Below are positions 13,699-23,947 of a stretch of DNA of 64,000 nucleotides, one piece after another (position 1 is the stretch's first letter; each line of letters opens with the position of its first letter). The notes beneath the pieces were generated by a model. It did not search any database, was not told the origin of the DNA, and saw only the letters and a list, made by a program, of their open reading frames with translations. The DNA is taken from contig JAHLJT010004567.1 in the NCBI GenBank assembly GCA_031308135.1, positions 129,961,356 to 130,025,355 of the forward strand, written 5' to 3'. This DNA comes from Acheta domesticus (Eukaryota; Arthropoda; Insecta; Orthoptera; Gryllidae). A program made the position numbers and the translations under genes.

Positions 13699-15828
13699 AT
13701 GACGCATGTAAGTATTCCAGTCGACAATTTACTCGACTTCCTTCGGTCGACATCAGTTAATGTGTTATCGTATGAGCAGTATTGTTCATTGAAGAATAAG
13801 CGTCCTACTCCGCATTTGAACATTCCTTCTGCAGGAAAACAATTTAGAAAATTTCAACCTTCTTGGTATGAGAGATTTTCGTGGCTAACTGGATGTATTC
13901 GAACAAACAAAATGTTCTGTTACGTGTGTATACTGTTTGGAGATAAAGATACTACTTGGTGCACTAGTGGTGTGTCTGATTTAGGGAACTTCATTAAAAA
14001 AGCTATAAAACACCAGACATCAAAGCAGCATTTGCTTAACAAAGAAAAATTTCACTTTCTCGGCAAAACAAGAATAGAACATGTATTATCGGAAGCGGCT
14101 CGCCTTCAGGCAATAAAATTTAACGAGCACGTATCTGCAAACAGACGATTATTGGGACGGCTTATTCAAGCAATAATTTTTCTCTCCAGACAGGAATTGC
14201 CCTTCCGTGGTCACAGAGAAACTGAAAGCACTGAAAATAGAGGCAATTTTTTGGAATTACTCGATCTACTAGCCCAAAATGAGTCAGTCATTCGAGATCA
14301 TTTGTTATCGTCTACAATCTTCAAGGGAACATCGCCGGATATTCAAAATGAGCTAATAGAGGTCATAACATCGGTTTTAAATGAGAAAATCAAATTAGAA
14401 ATTCAGGAAAGTACTTTTGTTTCAATTCAGGCGGATGAAACATTAGACGTGTCTTGTAAGAGCCAAATGAGTGTAATTTTTAGAATGTGTATAAAAGACA
14501 AAATCGAAGAGAGATTCGTTGGATTTTTTGACGTATCTAAAGACAAAACTGCTGCTGGTCTGTCAGAAATTATACATCACGTCCTAGAGGAATGGAATGT
14601 AGAAAATGGAAAAGTTGTTAGTCAGACTTACGACGGTGCGACAGTTATGGCAGGTCAACATGGAGGTGTTCAAAAACTGGTCAAGCAATTTTGCCCTCAT
14701 GCACTGTTCATTCATTGCTATGCACATCAATTAAATCTTGTGTTGTTACATGGTACCAAAACCATCAAGCAAGTACGTCTCTTTGTTTGTGCGTTAACAG
14801 CATTTCACAGTTTCTTCAACAAATCATCGAAACGAACAGTTTTACTGACTGAGCAGGGATTTAAACTGCCCCAAGCCAGCGCCACGCGTTGGAATTTTCA
14901 CTCTCGAGCCGTTTCAACAATAGAAACACACTTTTCTGATCTTTACCTAATTTTCAACCAAATAATAGAGGGTGAGGATATGCAATGGGATTGTGACACT
15001 GTGAATTGTGCTGTAGGTCTTAAGAGGCATATGAACGGCCCCATTTTTGTGTTCTTGTTGTGTGTTTATAAAAATTGTTTTTTGTACATAGACCCTCTGT
15101 TCAAAATTTTACAATCAAATTCAGTGAATATATCAACAAGTCACAATGAAATTATTCTCGTTATCAGAAACTTGGAAAACTTAAGAAAAGATACATTTGT
15201 AGACACGTGTGTCGAACAGTGTGTGAATCTCAATAAGAATTTGGCGTATCGCAGCTCCCAAATTGCCTCTCTTAGAGCTCTTACTTTCGAAATTCTTGAT
15301 TCTCTGATTAACCAGATGAAATGTAGATATGAAGATTTTCCTTCCATTCTGTTTGTAGAGCTAGTAAATGAGAGAAAGTTTGATGATTATACCAAAGAAT
15401 TTCCGGAACCACTTATATCAGCATTGACAAAACAATATCCATTTTTTGACAAAGAGCTACTTCATAATGAACTATGTACTGTATATGCTGATGACAAAAA
15501 ACGTTTACCTCCTCATGAGCTCCTAAAATATTTTGTTGGAAGTGGTTTGGAAAATGTGTATGAAGAAGTTACAAAACTACTTCGTTTAGTGTTAACCATT
15601 CCCTTATCAACAGCGACAAGTGAACGAAGCATGAGTACTCTCAAGCGGATCAAAACGCATCTGACAAATACAATGAGCAACAGCAGATTGTCTTGTTTAA
15701 GTTCATTAGCAATCGAAAAGAGACTTCTCGGAGAACTCACTTCAGATCCTCAGTTTATCGAACGAGTTATTGATGAGTTCTCACAAAAGAAGGATAGAAG
15801 AATTGACTTAATTTACAAGATTGTGTAA
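13699..15828 (+). CDS. hAT transposase (TTF-type zinc finger, DUF4371, hAT dimerisation)
   Basis: A DNA-binding DD(E) transposase that would excise and reinsert the surrounding element in the nucleus. The frame is open further up to an in-frame TGA at 13669, but the first ATG is at 13699, giving 709 residues. A TTF-type zinc finger is visible from FQPSW (53-56), with C74-x2-C77 and H105/H111. A DUF4371-like segment includes RRLLGRLIQAI and LPFRGH (about 149-172). Candidate catalytic acidic residues are D246 in ADETLD and D312 in YDGA. The hAT-typical RW is R397-W398. The C-terminal dimerisation block (about 600-690) contains TSERSMSTLKRIK with E642, the likely third catalytic residue. Length and domain order match the ZMYM1-like/TTF hAT transposases. 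There is no frameshift or internal stop. AT-rich codon use fits the surrounding DNA. Assignment to hAT is firm; activity is inferred. Confidence 0.95.
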   Translation: MTHVSIPVDNLLDFLRSTSVNVLSYEQYCSLKNKRPTPHLNIPSAGKQFRKFQPSWYERFSWLTGCIRTNKMFCYVCILFGDKDTTWCTSGVSDLGNFIKKAIKHQTSKQHLLNKEKFHFLGKTRIEHVLSEAARLQAIKFNEHVSANRRLLGRLIQAIIFLSRQELPFRGHRETESTENRGNFLELLDLLAQNESVIRDHLLSSTIFKGTSPDIQNELIEVITSVLNEKIKLEIQESTFVSIQADETLDVSCKSQMSVIFRMCIKDKIEERFVGFFDVSKDKTAAGLSEIIHHVLEEWNVENGKVVSQTYDGATVMAGQHGGVQKLVKQFCPHALFIHCYAHQLNLVLLHGTKTIKQVRLFVCALTAFHSFFNKSSKRTVLLTEQGFKLPQASATRWNFHSRAVSTIETHFSDLYLIFNQIIEGEDMQWDCDTVNCAVGLKRHMNGPIFVFLLCVYKNCFLYIDPLFKILQSNSVNISTSHNEIILVIRNLENLRKDTFVDTCVEQCVNLNKNLAYRSSQIASLRALTFEILDSLINQMKCRYEDFPSILFVELVNERKFDDYTKEFPEPLISALTKQYPFFDKELLHNELCTVYADDKKRLPPHELLKYFVGSGLENVYEEVTKLLRLVLTIPLSTATSERSMSTLKRIKTHLTNTMSNSRLSCLSSLAIEKRLLGELTSDPQFIERVIDEFSQKKDRRIDLIYKIV

Positions 15829-16134
15829 CTTATGCTGTATTAATTGCGAGTTTCTTCGCACATCTGAAGGTAAGTTTTTCTTCACCACAAAAATAATTAA
15901 TCTATTAATTCATTAGTTTTACAATGTCAATGTTTAATATATTCTTTAAATTTTTATCGCGCGTCCTAATGATGATAAGAATTCTTAAAAATATTGTTCA
16001 TATTTTTTCGTGTATAGCCTGACAAAGGTGTTGCAATATTGTAACATTTGTTTGATAACACAGATTCTAGAAAAATTAAAGATCACGATGTCTTCTGTTC
16101 GCGTTATTGTTGAGCATCCCCAAACGTGCGAGTC

Positions 16135-16148
16135 ACGCTACGCCACTG
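16135..16148 (-). repeat. hAT right terminal inverted repeat
   Basis: Exact reverse complement of the left end. The second GTATCTAC target duplication follows directly at 16149-16156. Confidence 0.95.
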
Positions 16149-16156
16149 GTATCTAC

Positions 16157-16555
16157 TATTTTGAAAAGTTATTAATAGATTAATCGGCAATTGTCAGTAG
16201 TCAGTGAATTCACTTCCTATTCTTGAAACCTGTTGTTTATTGTTTTTACTTTTATTTTAGTTGTTTCGTTTACCTCAAATACTTTACATTGCGCTCCATC
16301 AAAAATTGTTTTCATCTTTAGTTTTTCATCACAAATATATGAAAAGAATAGACACGAGGAAATTGCAACGATTTTAACTTTTAGTTTTCAACTTCCTATA
16401 ACAATGTTCCACGATTTGTATAGTTTATGTACTTTGACTAAAGATTTAAGCGAAAGCCTTGAACAGAATCATAGAAAATTAAAATCTCAACAATAACAAA
16501 AGCTGAATGTATTCAAGAGTAATACCACAGAAAAGGGAGTAATTTTTCATTTCAG
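16157..16555. other. AT-rich DNA right of the hAT insertion
   Basis: It contains an open frame of 87 codons (16233-16496) with a hydrophobic start, but no recognisable motif, so I do not call it a gene. Confidence 0.4.
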
Positions 16556-16606
16556 CGATTCGATGAACTAAGAATAGAATCGGATAACAGTCTATTCATC
16601 GAATCG
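16556..16606. repeat. Hairpin with 11-bp outer arms
   Basis: CGATTCGATGA at 16556-16566 pairs with TCATCGAATCG at 16596-16606. Inside, GAATAG and CTATTC can pair as well. It lies just upstream of the MITE at 16621. Confidence 0.65.
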
Positions 16607-16620
16607 AAAGTTTGTAAATA

Positions 16621-16757
16621 GGGAATTTATGCCACCTCGAACGGTAAGCACTATCGATCTTATGCTCATGCGCAGTTCAAGTTTCGCATTACTTTAGTGC
16701 ATCTCCGCATGCGCAGAAGATCGATTGTGCTCAACGTTCGAGTTGGCAAAAACTCCC
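16621..16757. mobile_element. Palindromic MITE, family M1 copy 1 (TA-flanked)
   Basis: A 137-bp element whose two halves are imperfect inverted repeats. The ends GGGAATTT and AAACTCCC lie between TA dinucleotides (16619-16620 and 16758-16759), consistent with a TA target duplication of Tc1/mariner type. The arms share the pattern GCCA-CTCGAACG followed by a GCAC-ATCGATCTT block and a CATGCGCAG core. The element at 36533-36671 is homologous. Confidence 0.75.
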
Positions 16758-16834
16758 TAATTTGATAAGATTTTTTTCAATTAGAATTTTTTCTTCAGAT
16801 TCACTCATCTCGCACGAGGCTTCTCACAGGGAAA

Positions 16835-17045
16835 TATGCCGGCGGCGCCTTCCGAGAAAACGCGGACGCGGCGAGGCGGTTGACTCACGCAGTCACGCGC
16901 CGCGGTCACATGCCCAGCGACGTCACAACGCGTCCTCCGCCTCCGCGTCAAACAGCGCTTCGTCTCATACAGCCCAGCGCCATCGCGCTACGAGGAGCCC
17001 AGAGGGACGCGCTCCTACTGCGAGCAGGGCAACGGACTTGAAAGG
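16835..17045. other. Small GC-rich island
   Basis: About 200 bp of CpG-dense, non-repetitive sequence within AT-rich DNA. It has the look of a CpG island and shows no recognisable coding content. Confidence 0.45.
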
Positions 17046-17196
17046 GAAGCGTGGCAAATTTCACCAAAAACTTACAACTAACTGTAATCATTGGAAAAAA
17101 CTAAATGGCAACTTGCCAGACGCCTTCAGTGGGGAAGGAAAATATCAAAATATAACTATCATTTAAAAAGAGGCTAGGTTAAGGCTGTAACTACTT

Positions 17197-17241
17197 TCTC
17201 TCGAGAAAGTAGTGTAGCGGAAAATAGTTTGAGGACCACTG
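17197..17241 (-). mobile_element. hAT-type terminus (fragment)
   Basis: Read on the minus strand, it begins CAGTGGTCCTCAAACTATTT, which resembles the CAGTGGTTCTCAAACT ends of Charlie/Tip100-like hAT elements. A partner end was not found, so this is a fragment or one end of a decayed element. Confidence 0.55.
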
Positions 17242-17253
17242 TACTGGAGCCAT

Positions 17254-17286
17254 CAGTGGTCGTCAAGCACGGTCTGCGAACCACTG
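17254..17286 (+). mobile_element. hAT-type terminus, divergent from the preceding one
   Basis: It begins CAGTGGTCGTCAAGCACGG and ends GCGAACCACTG, again like hAT terminal sequence. It points away from the terminus ending at 17241, with only 12 bp between them. Confidence 0.5.
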
Positions 17287-17289
17287 ACT

Positions 17290-18537
17290 TGATTTTTGTG
17301 GAAAATATACATTCCTAAAATAATTGAGAAAATTATTTCAGGAATATCAAATGCACCCGTGTAACATTCTAGTAAAAACTTAGACAAGCAACTTAACAAA
17401 ACGAAAATGTGTATCTAGAAAACCGTTGAAGTGTGGGTAATTATTACAAATAATAGAAACTTTCATATCTTTCACACATTTTAGGGCTTCCTGCTAGTTT
17501 CAAATATGTGGACTTTTGGCTTTTATAATAATAAATACAAACTGCAAATATGGTTCATATTTTTCTGTAGTCCATTAAACTGCGATTTATTCAACTCTGT
17601 CTATGACAAGTCATCAGCTCTTATGGAGCCATCCAATCGGGACCTTACTCCCTACTACAGTGACGTCACTTGATGGCTCGATTGGATTGGATGACATGAC
17701 CTTGGACTGGTGGCGCCCAAACCATCGGTAGGGATGTAGCGATACATTCCAAATATGTCACAATCCAGAATTAAACCAGGCGTTATAGGTATCGGAAGAA
17801 ATATCGATAACAAACGCAAGCGGAAACATATCCGGGAGTGACAAGGTGCAACGAGAGTGGTGTTTAATTTAAAATATTTTATTGATACATATAAGTAAAA
17901 AATTCCACGAATGAACGTTTTAAAATAAATGTTTGTCATCAATGAAATTCCACACTTGTAATGGAAGTAAAGTGCAAAGAAAATGGCGCAGTCAAACTAC
18001 TTCACTACTGAATACAAATGACAAGAAAAAGAAACAACTAACAATAATTAGAAGTTACTCGTTCACAATAACGAGGAATGACGATGAATGAAAGGGGGAT
18101 GTGGCGGTTCAAGGAAGCAAGCTTATCAAGTTCCCCGTAGTCATTAAGAACGAAGTACGATAACGGCGTCAGAAGAAAGCGCAACACGTGCAAAAAGGGT
18201 TCGCGACCCCAGAATGGAAATAAGCGGGCAGCGAGGGCAGCACACGCGGGCGAGTGCAGCCTCAAATGGGTGAGAGCGACCGTAAATTGAATGACTTTAC
18301 CAGGAACCCTCTGTAGCCGCTTCAATTGCCCTTGATACTCCGATCGTTATTTCCACATTTACGTAAGATATTTCCCAAAACACTACAGAGAGGTAAGCGA
18401 AAATATAAATCGCAAACAGTATCGTCAAAAACAAATTATATCTTCTACGTAATAAATAATGAAGTCCACTCCTTTTGCTCATAATAGAGAACAAACGGCC
18501 ACCAACGCCGCTGTGCTCAATTTCAAATGGTTTAGTA
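17290..18537. other. AT-rich intergenic DNA
   Basis: No gene recognised. A partial inverted repeat around CCAATCG lies near 17626-17690. TAGGGATG (17729-17736) is followed by sequence with CGATA motifs, including TATCGATA at 17802-17809, which recalls similar patches near 23.95 and 27.81 kb. Confidence 0.45.
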
Positions 18538-18830
18538 CAGGACGGCCACACATTTCCTGAAATAAATTTCCCAGACTTTTTCCAACCTTTTCCTCCTTTT
18601 TCGGAACACTTAATTTTTTTTCACTGATAGAATTAATAAAATTTACAGAAAATATAAAAGCAAGTCTTAATTTGTCAGCACTGTGATTTCGCCGTGATAA
18701 AGTACAAATTTAAATAAACTTAACAACTAGAAATTGGGCAAAAAATAATGTAATGCTATTTTTTCAGAAATAATAGCTAGTTTTATAACCATCTCGAAAT
18801 GTTTCCAGATATTTAACAATTCTTTCAAAT
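18538..18830 (+). mobile_element. Dispersed repeat R1, copy 1 (hAT-like end)
   Basis: Homologous in the same orientation to 40651-41018. Shared blocks include the ATTTCCTG start, an ACTAGTTTTATAACC or GCTAGTTTTATAACC block and the following TTTCC-rich sequence. Its left end CAGGACGGCCAC resembles the reverse complement of the right end of copy 2 (CAGGGTGGCCTC), suggesting a terminal inverted repeat of a hAT-type element. The right end of this copy appears eroded. Confidence 0.6.
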
Positions 18831-18959
18831 GCTCCCGTACTGCACGCACACGAGGCAGTAAACAATCAGAAACCTTCTAAACAATGTTCGAGAAATAAGA
18901 GCCAGTGAGCGCCTCATGACCAGCCCTTGACAGAGAACAAATCATACTGTATCCGTACA

Positions 18960-19320
18960 GGCCTATAGTTTCCCGATAGCGATCGCAGAGTAATCCGTCC
19001 ACGTAAATAAGGCCTCGTCCAGTTGCATCCATCGGTGGCCCGCAGCCAAAACGAGGCGATCCATTTCCAGGGCGATCTGAGCGAGGAGGGAATGGGAGGG
19101 GGAGGGGGGTGATTGGGTGATGAGTCGGCAACGGACGATCGCGCGGCGTGGGCGGGCGGGCGGCTGGCTGGCGCGCAACCGCAGTTAATGGGCATGCCGC
19201 GCATTCTTCGGCGCCGCCGCAGGCCGGCATGCCGCGCGGGGCGCACCCGCCGCTTATTACTCGCCGTCCGCGCCACGCCCACTTCGCAGTACCCTCCCCT
19301 CCCCTCTCCTCCTCCATTCC
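18960..19320. other. CpG-rich island
   Basis: GC-rich, CpG-dense sequence leading into the polypyrimidine tract. Frames on both strands are Arg/Pro/Ala-rich and overlapping, so no gene is called. Confidence 0.45.
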
Positions 19321-20335
19321 TCACTGCCCCGCTCCGCCCTCCTCTGTCTCGTCTGTTTCTCCTCTTTGCGCCATCTGCATCGCCCTCCGCACGCCGCCCT
19401 TGCCCAGACCCGCCTTCTCTCGTCTCACTCCACTCCCTCCTCCCTTCTTCACTGCCCAACTATGTTCCATCTCATCCGTTTCTCCTTTTTGCGCCCTCTA
19501 TATTACCCTCCGCACGCCATCCTCACCCAACCTCGCGTCGACTCGGCTCGATTCGCTCCATCCTCCCCTCTCCTCGCACCATTCCTCACTGCCCCGCTGT
19601 GCCCCACCTCATCCCGTTCTCCTCCTTGCGCTTTCAGCATTACCTTCCGCAGAACAACCTCGTCCAGCCCTGCCTCTTCTGGTCTCGACTCACTACACCC
19701 TCTCCGTAGCGTTCAGTATTTTTCGTTCCATCCACCGCATTCCACCCCGCACAATAACCCTCCCTTCAGTTTTTTCTCTGCCACCATATATTTCTATCAT
19801 GCTCCCTCTTCTCCCGCCAAGTTGCATTATTATCCATTTCCGTTTCGCTCTCTGCGACTTCCAATCGTCTCTGATTCGCTCAACCCGGCGCACTTCAAAC
19901 ACTTTGACCTGTAATGTCATCATCCCGCCCCGTTCGGCACCTCTGATCCACTCTTTGTCCTTCCCATCTTCACGCCTGTACGTAAATCTTCCCTTGCTCA
20001 TGTTCTCCATTTGGGCCTCTTTCCATCCCTTCTCTGTGCGTCCCTCTCCGTATTTAATCAAATCTTCCAACCCTACTTTCAACCCGTCTCCAGTCCTTTA
20101 CTCTGAGCCTTGTCACTCTCCCAATCTCCCACCTTCTTCGCTCGACCACCCCTTTCCGTATCTCCCCTTGGTTGCTCGCCCTCCACCTCCCTCCCACTCT
20201 CTATCATTCTCTTACTCCATCTCGTTCCGTTTGGCCTCAATCTGCTCCTCTCCTTTCTTTCTTTCTTTCTTCCTATCCGTCATCCTCTCTCAGCGCCGCC
20301 TTTCTCCGTTCCTCTCCCCTCCTGGTTCTGCAGCC
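19280..20335 (+). repeat. Polypyrimidine-rich tract (~1 kb)
   Basis: For about 1 kb the plus strand is dominated by C and T, with CTCC, CCTC and TTCT blocks. This keeps a long frame open (461 codons, 19148-20533) coding Ser/Pro/Leu-rich low-complexity sequence. I regard that frame as a composition artefact. Confidence 0.7.
19321..19712 (+). repeat. ~130-bp tandem repeat, three degenerate copies
   Basis: Copies start with TCACTGCCC at 19321, 19449 and 19586, giving spacings of 128 and 137 bp. Each continues with a TTTGCGCC/CTTGCGCT segment, then CTCCGCA or TTCCGCA, then a CTCGTC or CTCTCG segment. The spacings are not multiples of three, so the copies are not held in one frame, which argues against coding. 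Confidence 0.75.
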
Positions 20336-20525
20336 TCTGCTCTGTTGACAGCGGGCGAGCGGAGCGCGCAGATAGAGACGATTCCCGCGGCGGGCCCCGC
20401 CTCGCCCCCATCGGCTCTGCGCAACGTCACGCAATCGCACTGGCCGGCGAACCGCGCCACCGATCACTTACTCATGACGCACACCCCATTCCCAGCGCAA
20501 AGATATCCAACGGCCAGGCGTAATG
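20336..20525. other. CpG-rich segment
   Basis: A short CpG-dense, non-repetitive stretch at the right edge of the polypyrimidine tract. No gene recognised. Confidence 0.4.
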
Positions 20526-21135
20526 CAAACTGACACTATCGTGCCCATTACAAATTACTCTCCGCTGAAACGATAAAAACGGATGCAACTATTAGGCCAG
20601 AACTGACTAATTACAACACCCAAATATGCAGTGTATTCAAAAGAAATGCTAACATTCGCAATCTATAGTTAATATATTTTTGTAATACGTATGTAAATTC
20701 TCATAACCAAGGCTCTGTTCTTTTAATTAGTTTCTTTTCATTGTATTTCTTTGTCAAATAAATTCAAACTTTAAAATACAATTTTTTTCTCAAAAGAAAG
20801 TGGAAATGTATGTGGTTCTAGTTTTCTTCGGTACGCAACCAATGATGAACCCTGGTCTACATTCATGAGATCTATTTGATGCGATATTTTGATTAGAGTA
20901 CAATCAATTACACGAAAAATCTTGAACACACCAAATAAAGGATATCTAATTATATAAGTAGAAATATAAGGTATGAATAATATTATAAGGTATGTACATC
21001 AGCTTGCGGCCTACAGAATGATAACGAACGATGGATCAATAGTCAAATACCCAGCATGGGCAAACGAGAGAACTCCGAAGCAGCTTACCACAAGGTGTGC
21101 CGCAAATTCCACCTGGCATGACCGGGATATCAAGG
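20526..21135. other. AT-rich intergenic DNA
   Basis: I see no gene or repeat in this stretch. Confidence 0.5.
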
Positions 21136-21470
21136 CGTGTTGCCTGACGTTTTAAGCTGGGTTGCTGACCCGAACGCTACGGATTTCTCGGCAGCGATGA
21201 GGCGTCACCGAACTCGCACGGCGAGGGCGGTGGCGGTGGCGGGTGCGCAAATGAGAAGCGGAAGAATCCACGCAATGCGCCCTGCGCGTCCTTTCGGGAC
21301 GTCTGCCATCCCATCGGGCGACAGCCTTTTTCACGAGGTCACCCTGTGGACCGTCGCGGGATGGGGCGGGGCGGGGCGGGGCGAGGCGGGGTGCAAAGCT
21401 TCGGGCAGAATGAGAGGCTTCGTTCCCTCCGCGGTCTTGTAATTACGGCGCGGGACTTCGACTGCCGTCG
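21136..21470. other. GC-rich island with short GGGGC pentamer block
   Basis: CpG-dense sequence containing a pentamer run of GGGGC/GAGGC units at 21362-21391. Overlapping frames on both strands are not credible. Confidence 0.5.
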
Positions 21471-21619
21471 CCATCAGATCACCATCTTCTATCAGTCCAC
21501 CGCTACCACCAGTAGCTGATTTGAATGGTATTACTGAGCCGATCGAATTCCGATGCTATATTTTCAACAACCAGTCACATGCGGCGTGTGACTCAACGTT
21601 CCCCTCACAGTCTCAATAG

Positions 21620-21875
21620 CAGGGGCGGATCTAGCCGATCATTTTGGGGGAGGCCATCACAGATTTTTGTTAAATAATAAACATATTTCTTATTATATTG
21701 TATAATATTTTTGTAGTGTATATAGATACTTTACGATATAATTGGCATTATTAAATAATTCTAACACAAATATTTACATCAATTTTTTCACATAAAGTAA
21801 GGTCAACAAAGGAAAACGCTAGGCCTTTTGAGGTGGGGGCCATGGCTGCCATGCCCCCCTCTGGATGCACCAGTG
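21620..21875 (-). mobile_element. hAT MITE, family M2 copy 1
   Basis: A 256-bp element with GC-rich ends and an AT-rich centre. It is homologous, in opposite orientation, to 30203-30467. The ends CAGGGGCGGATC and GATGCACCAGTG fit hAT termini. The flanking octamers CTCAATAG and CTCTACAC agree at 5 of 8 bases, so the target duplication is degraded at best. It is non-coding. Confidence 0.8.
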
Positions 21876-22129
21876 CTCTACACCCACACTTATAACGGGC
21901 GATGGGCTGATATTCCATCCCTACTGACACATATCCTTTGGTAAAAAAAAGGCAAGACGCGCAAAGGCAGACATGAGACTAGGCTCCAATGTACGCTCCC
22001 CTCCCCATCCAAGGCAGAGTCTAACGCACCCACCATTACTATATGCTGAATGTAAGTACGGCGAATCTACTACACCAGCAGCACTGCGGGATTAAACACT
22101 GTACCCTCTCCTCTCTGCCCCTCGCATTT

Positions 22130-22440
22130 CTTGTACGACAGACTCCAGTGCCTTAACCCGCCGCCGAGCCGCAGCCGGGAGCCGGCAACGGCCTCAGGGC
22201 GAGCAGTGGCGTCCTCGGGCAGGCGAGGTGTACGAGCGCCGAGCGCCAAGGCAGTTATATAATCAACCAGCCATTGAGTTATCTCCTTGACCCCCCAAAC
22301 CCGGCGCCGCGGCCGGGCCGGGCCGGGCTCTGTGCGGGGCTCTGGCCGGGTGCGGGTGGAGCGGGGGCGGTGAGGGGCGAGGGCACCAAGCCGCCGCTGT
22401 CAGCAGCACCGAGACAGGAAAGCCGTGGCACGTGACTGCG
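22130..22440. other. CpG-rich island
   Basis: GC-rich block with GGCCGGGCC-type runs near 22310-22330 and strong edges against AT-rich sequence. No coding content is supported. CAGTGGCGT at 22205 resembles a hAT end, but no partner end was found. Confidence 0.5.
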
Positions 22441-22622
22441 AGCACGACGACGGTAGAAAATATTACACAAGATACCTGCTCTCTCAATGAGCAGCGAAAG
22501 AGCTTCAATTTTCTCAGACGCACGGTAGTCATTTATACAGATGACACCACATAAAGTGACTTTCGTATTTTTATTACTTTTATATTTCTGACTGTTATAT
22601 TTTTTTTTCAAAGTAACTTTTG

Positions 22623-23235
22623 TCCATACTTTCATTTTTCAACAGTCATTTTCATTTTAATAAAATGTTTACATTACATATAAAATACATATTTATTGTT
22701 AAGTTCTCCCAAAAACATTTTCATCCATTTTATGTATTACGTTTCGGGTAGCTTTTGACTTATATTCAGGTATCTGAAAAGTATTTTCATTTTAACATTG
22801 ATACTCATCCAAAGTTTACATTTCGGTAATTTTTTTTACATTCTTTTCTAACACATTTCAAAAAACATTTTTTAGAATTGTTGGTACATGAAAAATGTTT
22901 TTATAAAATATTTTATAAAAGAATATTTCAAGGATTATGATGTAATTTAGATATCTAAAAATAGTTTTATAAAAGATTTAAAGAAATCATTAACGAAATG
23001 TAACCTTTAGATGAGTATTCATGTTAAAAATTAAAATACTTTTCAGATACCTGAAGATAGGTCAAAACCTACGACCTGAAACGTAATATATAAAATTTAT
23101 GAAAATGTTATAGGAAGAATTAAACAATAAAAATATCTATGTATTTTAAAAGGGAAATGAATATTTTTTTTATTTTAACTGCGATGTGAAAATTTTGTTA
23201 AAATTAAAATGACCGTTGAAAAATGAAAGTATGGA
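22623..23235. mobile_element. Long-inverted-repeat element (fold-back type), ~613 bp
   Basis: The two halves are imperfect inverted repeats of about 290 bp each. TCCATACTTTCATTTTTCAA at the left end matches the complement of the right end (TTGAAAAATGAAAGTATGGA). Further inside, CAGGTATCTGAAAAGTATTT pairs with its counterpart near 23040-23060, and GATACTCATC near 22799 pairs with GATGAGTATT near 23012. The arms differ by scattered substitutions and small indels. There is no open frame of note. A target duplication could not be fixed, so the superfamily is open. Confidence 0.85.
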
Positions 23236-23239
23236 TATA

Positions 23240-23940
23240 TGTTATTGTGAAAAACTCTCATATTTATTTTAATTTCTCATCAATATGCTTTTCCAATTTT
23301 TGTCGGATGTCGAGAGAAATGAAGAGTACTTCAATGCAAGATAATAAATAAATAACCAATAACAGAAATGTCCATAATACTTGTTTCAAAATACACAATA
23401 AAACTCAAAGAGGACAGTGGTACCTTGATGCCACTTAACTGATACACATCAATAAGATTAAGGAGTTTGGGTCAGGACTATATGAAAGCAAAATGTCCCT
23501 ACCCCCCAAAATGTCCATGGATTACGTTTCTTGCCTTCAATTTTTTAAAATGTTTTCAGGTCGATACGCTGGTTGATTGGTTGGTGATTGTCGACCTGGA
23601 AATGTCGCGATCGGCTGTAACTGGCAGCTGAAGAATATACTACTCTTTACAAAAGTCGACCGCATGGAAATGTGTTTTGAGTCGTACCTACCCTCCCTCA
23701 AGGGTAAACGCCTCCATATGCAGCATGAGGCCGCCTCGTCCCCTGCGGAGGTGTGCTGATGAACGAACGCTCAGTCGGAAGCGACAGGATGAATCACTCT
23801 CACTGCACCGTGCGACGGAATCTTCCGTCTCCTTCTTCCCCACATTTCGCATCCACTCTCTCACTCGCACTCACGCTCGTCGGAGCCACTGGAGAAGCCG
23901 CGAAGGCGCCGCGCTTGGGAAAGCCAGACGCTGCGGAGAG
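23240..23940. other. AT-rich to mixed intergenic DNA
   Basis: Mostly AT-rich, with a more GC-rich part at 23690-23945. A small inverted repeat CAGGTCGA/TCGACCTG lies at 23557-23598. No gene recognised. Confidence 0.45.
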
Positions 23941-23947
23941 TGCAGAG

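Larger units (their letters stand above)
12907..16148 (+). mobile_element. Complete hAT-superfamily DNA transposon, 3,242 bp
   Basis: The element is bounded by a 14-bp terminal inverted repeat, CAGTGGCGTAGCGT at 12907-12920 and its exact complement at 16135-16148. It is flanked by a perfect 8-bp target duplication GTATCTAC at 12899-12906 and 16149-16156. An 8-bp duplication and CAGTG-type ends are diagnostic of hAT elements. TGAGCATCCCC occurs in direct orientation near both ends (12939-12949 and 16111-16121), which could be a subterminal transposase-binding site (inference). Inside is one intact plus-strand transposase gene with about 780 bp of 5' and 320 bp of 3' non-coding sequence. The identical TSD, matching ends and unbroken gene indicate a recent, possibly still competent insertion. 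Confidence 0.95.

Noticed and set aside
19148..20533. 461-codon Ser/Pro/Leu-rich plus-strand frame
   Set aside because: It follows a polypyrimidine tract and a 130-bp repeat whose copies are not in frame with each other. No domain is visible.
22205..22226. hAT left end (CAGTGGCGT) in a CpG island; same for 52419
   Set aside because: A 9-12 bp match with no opposite end and no target duplication; likely chance.
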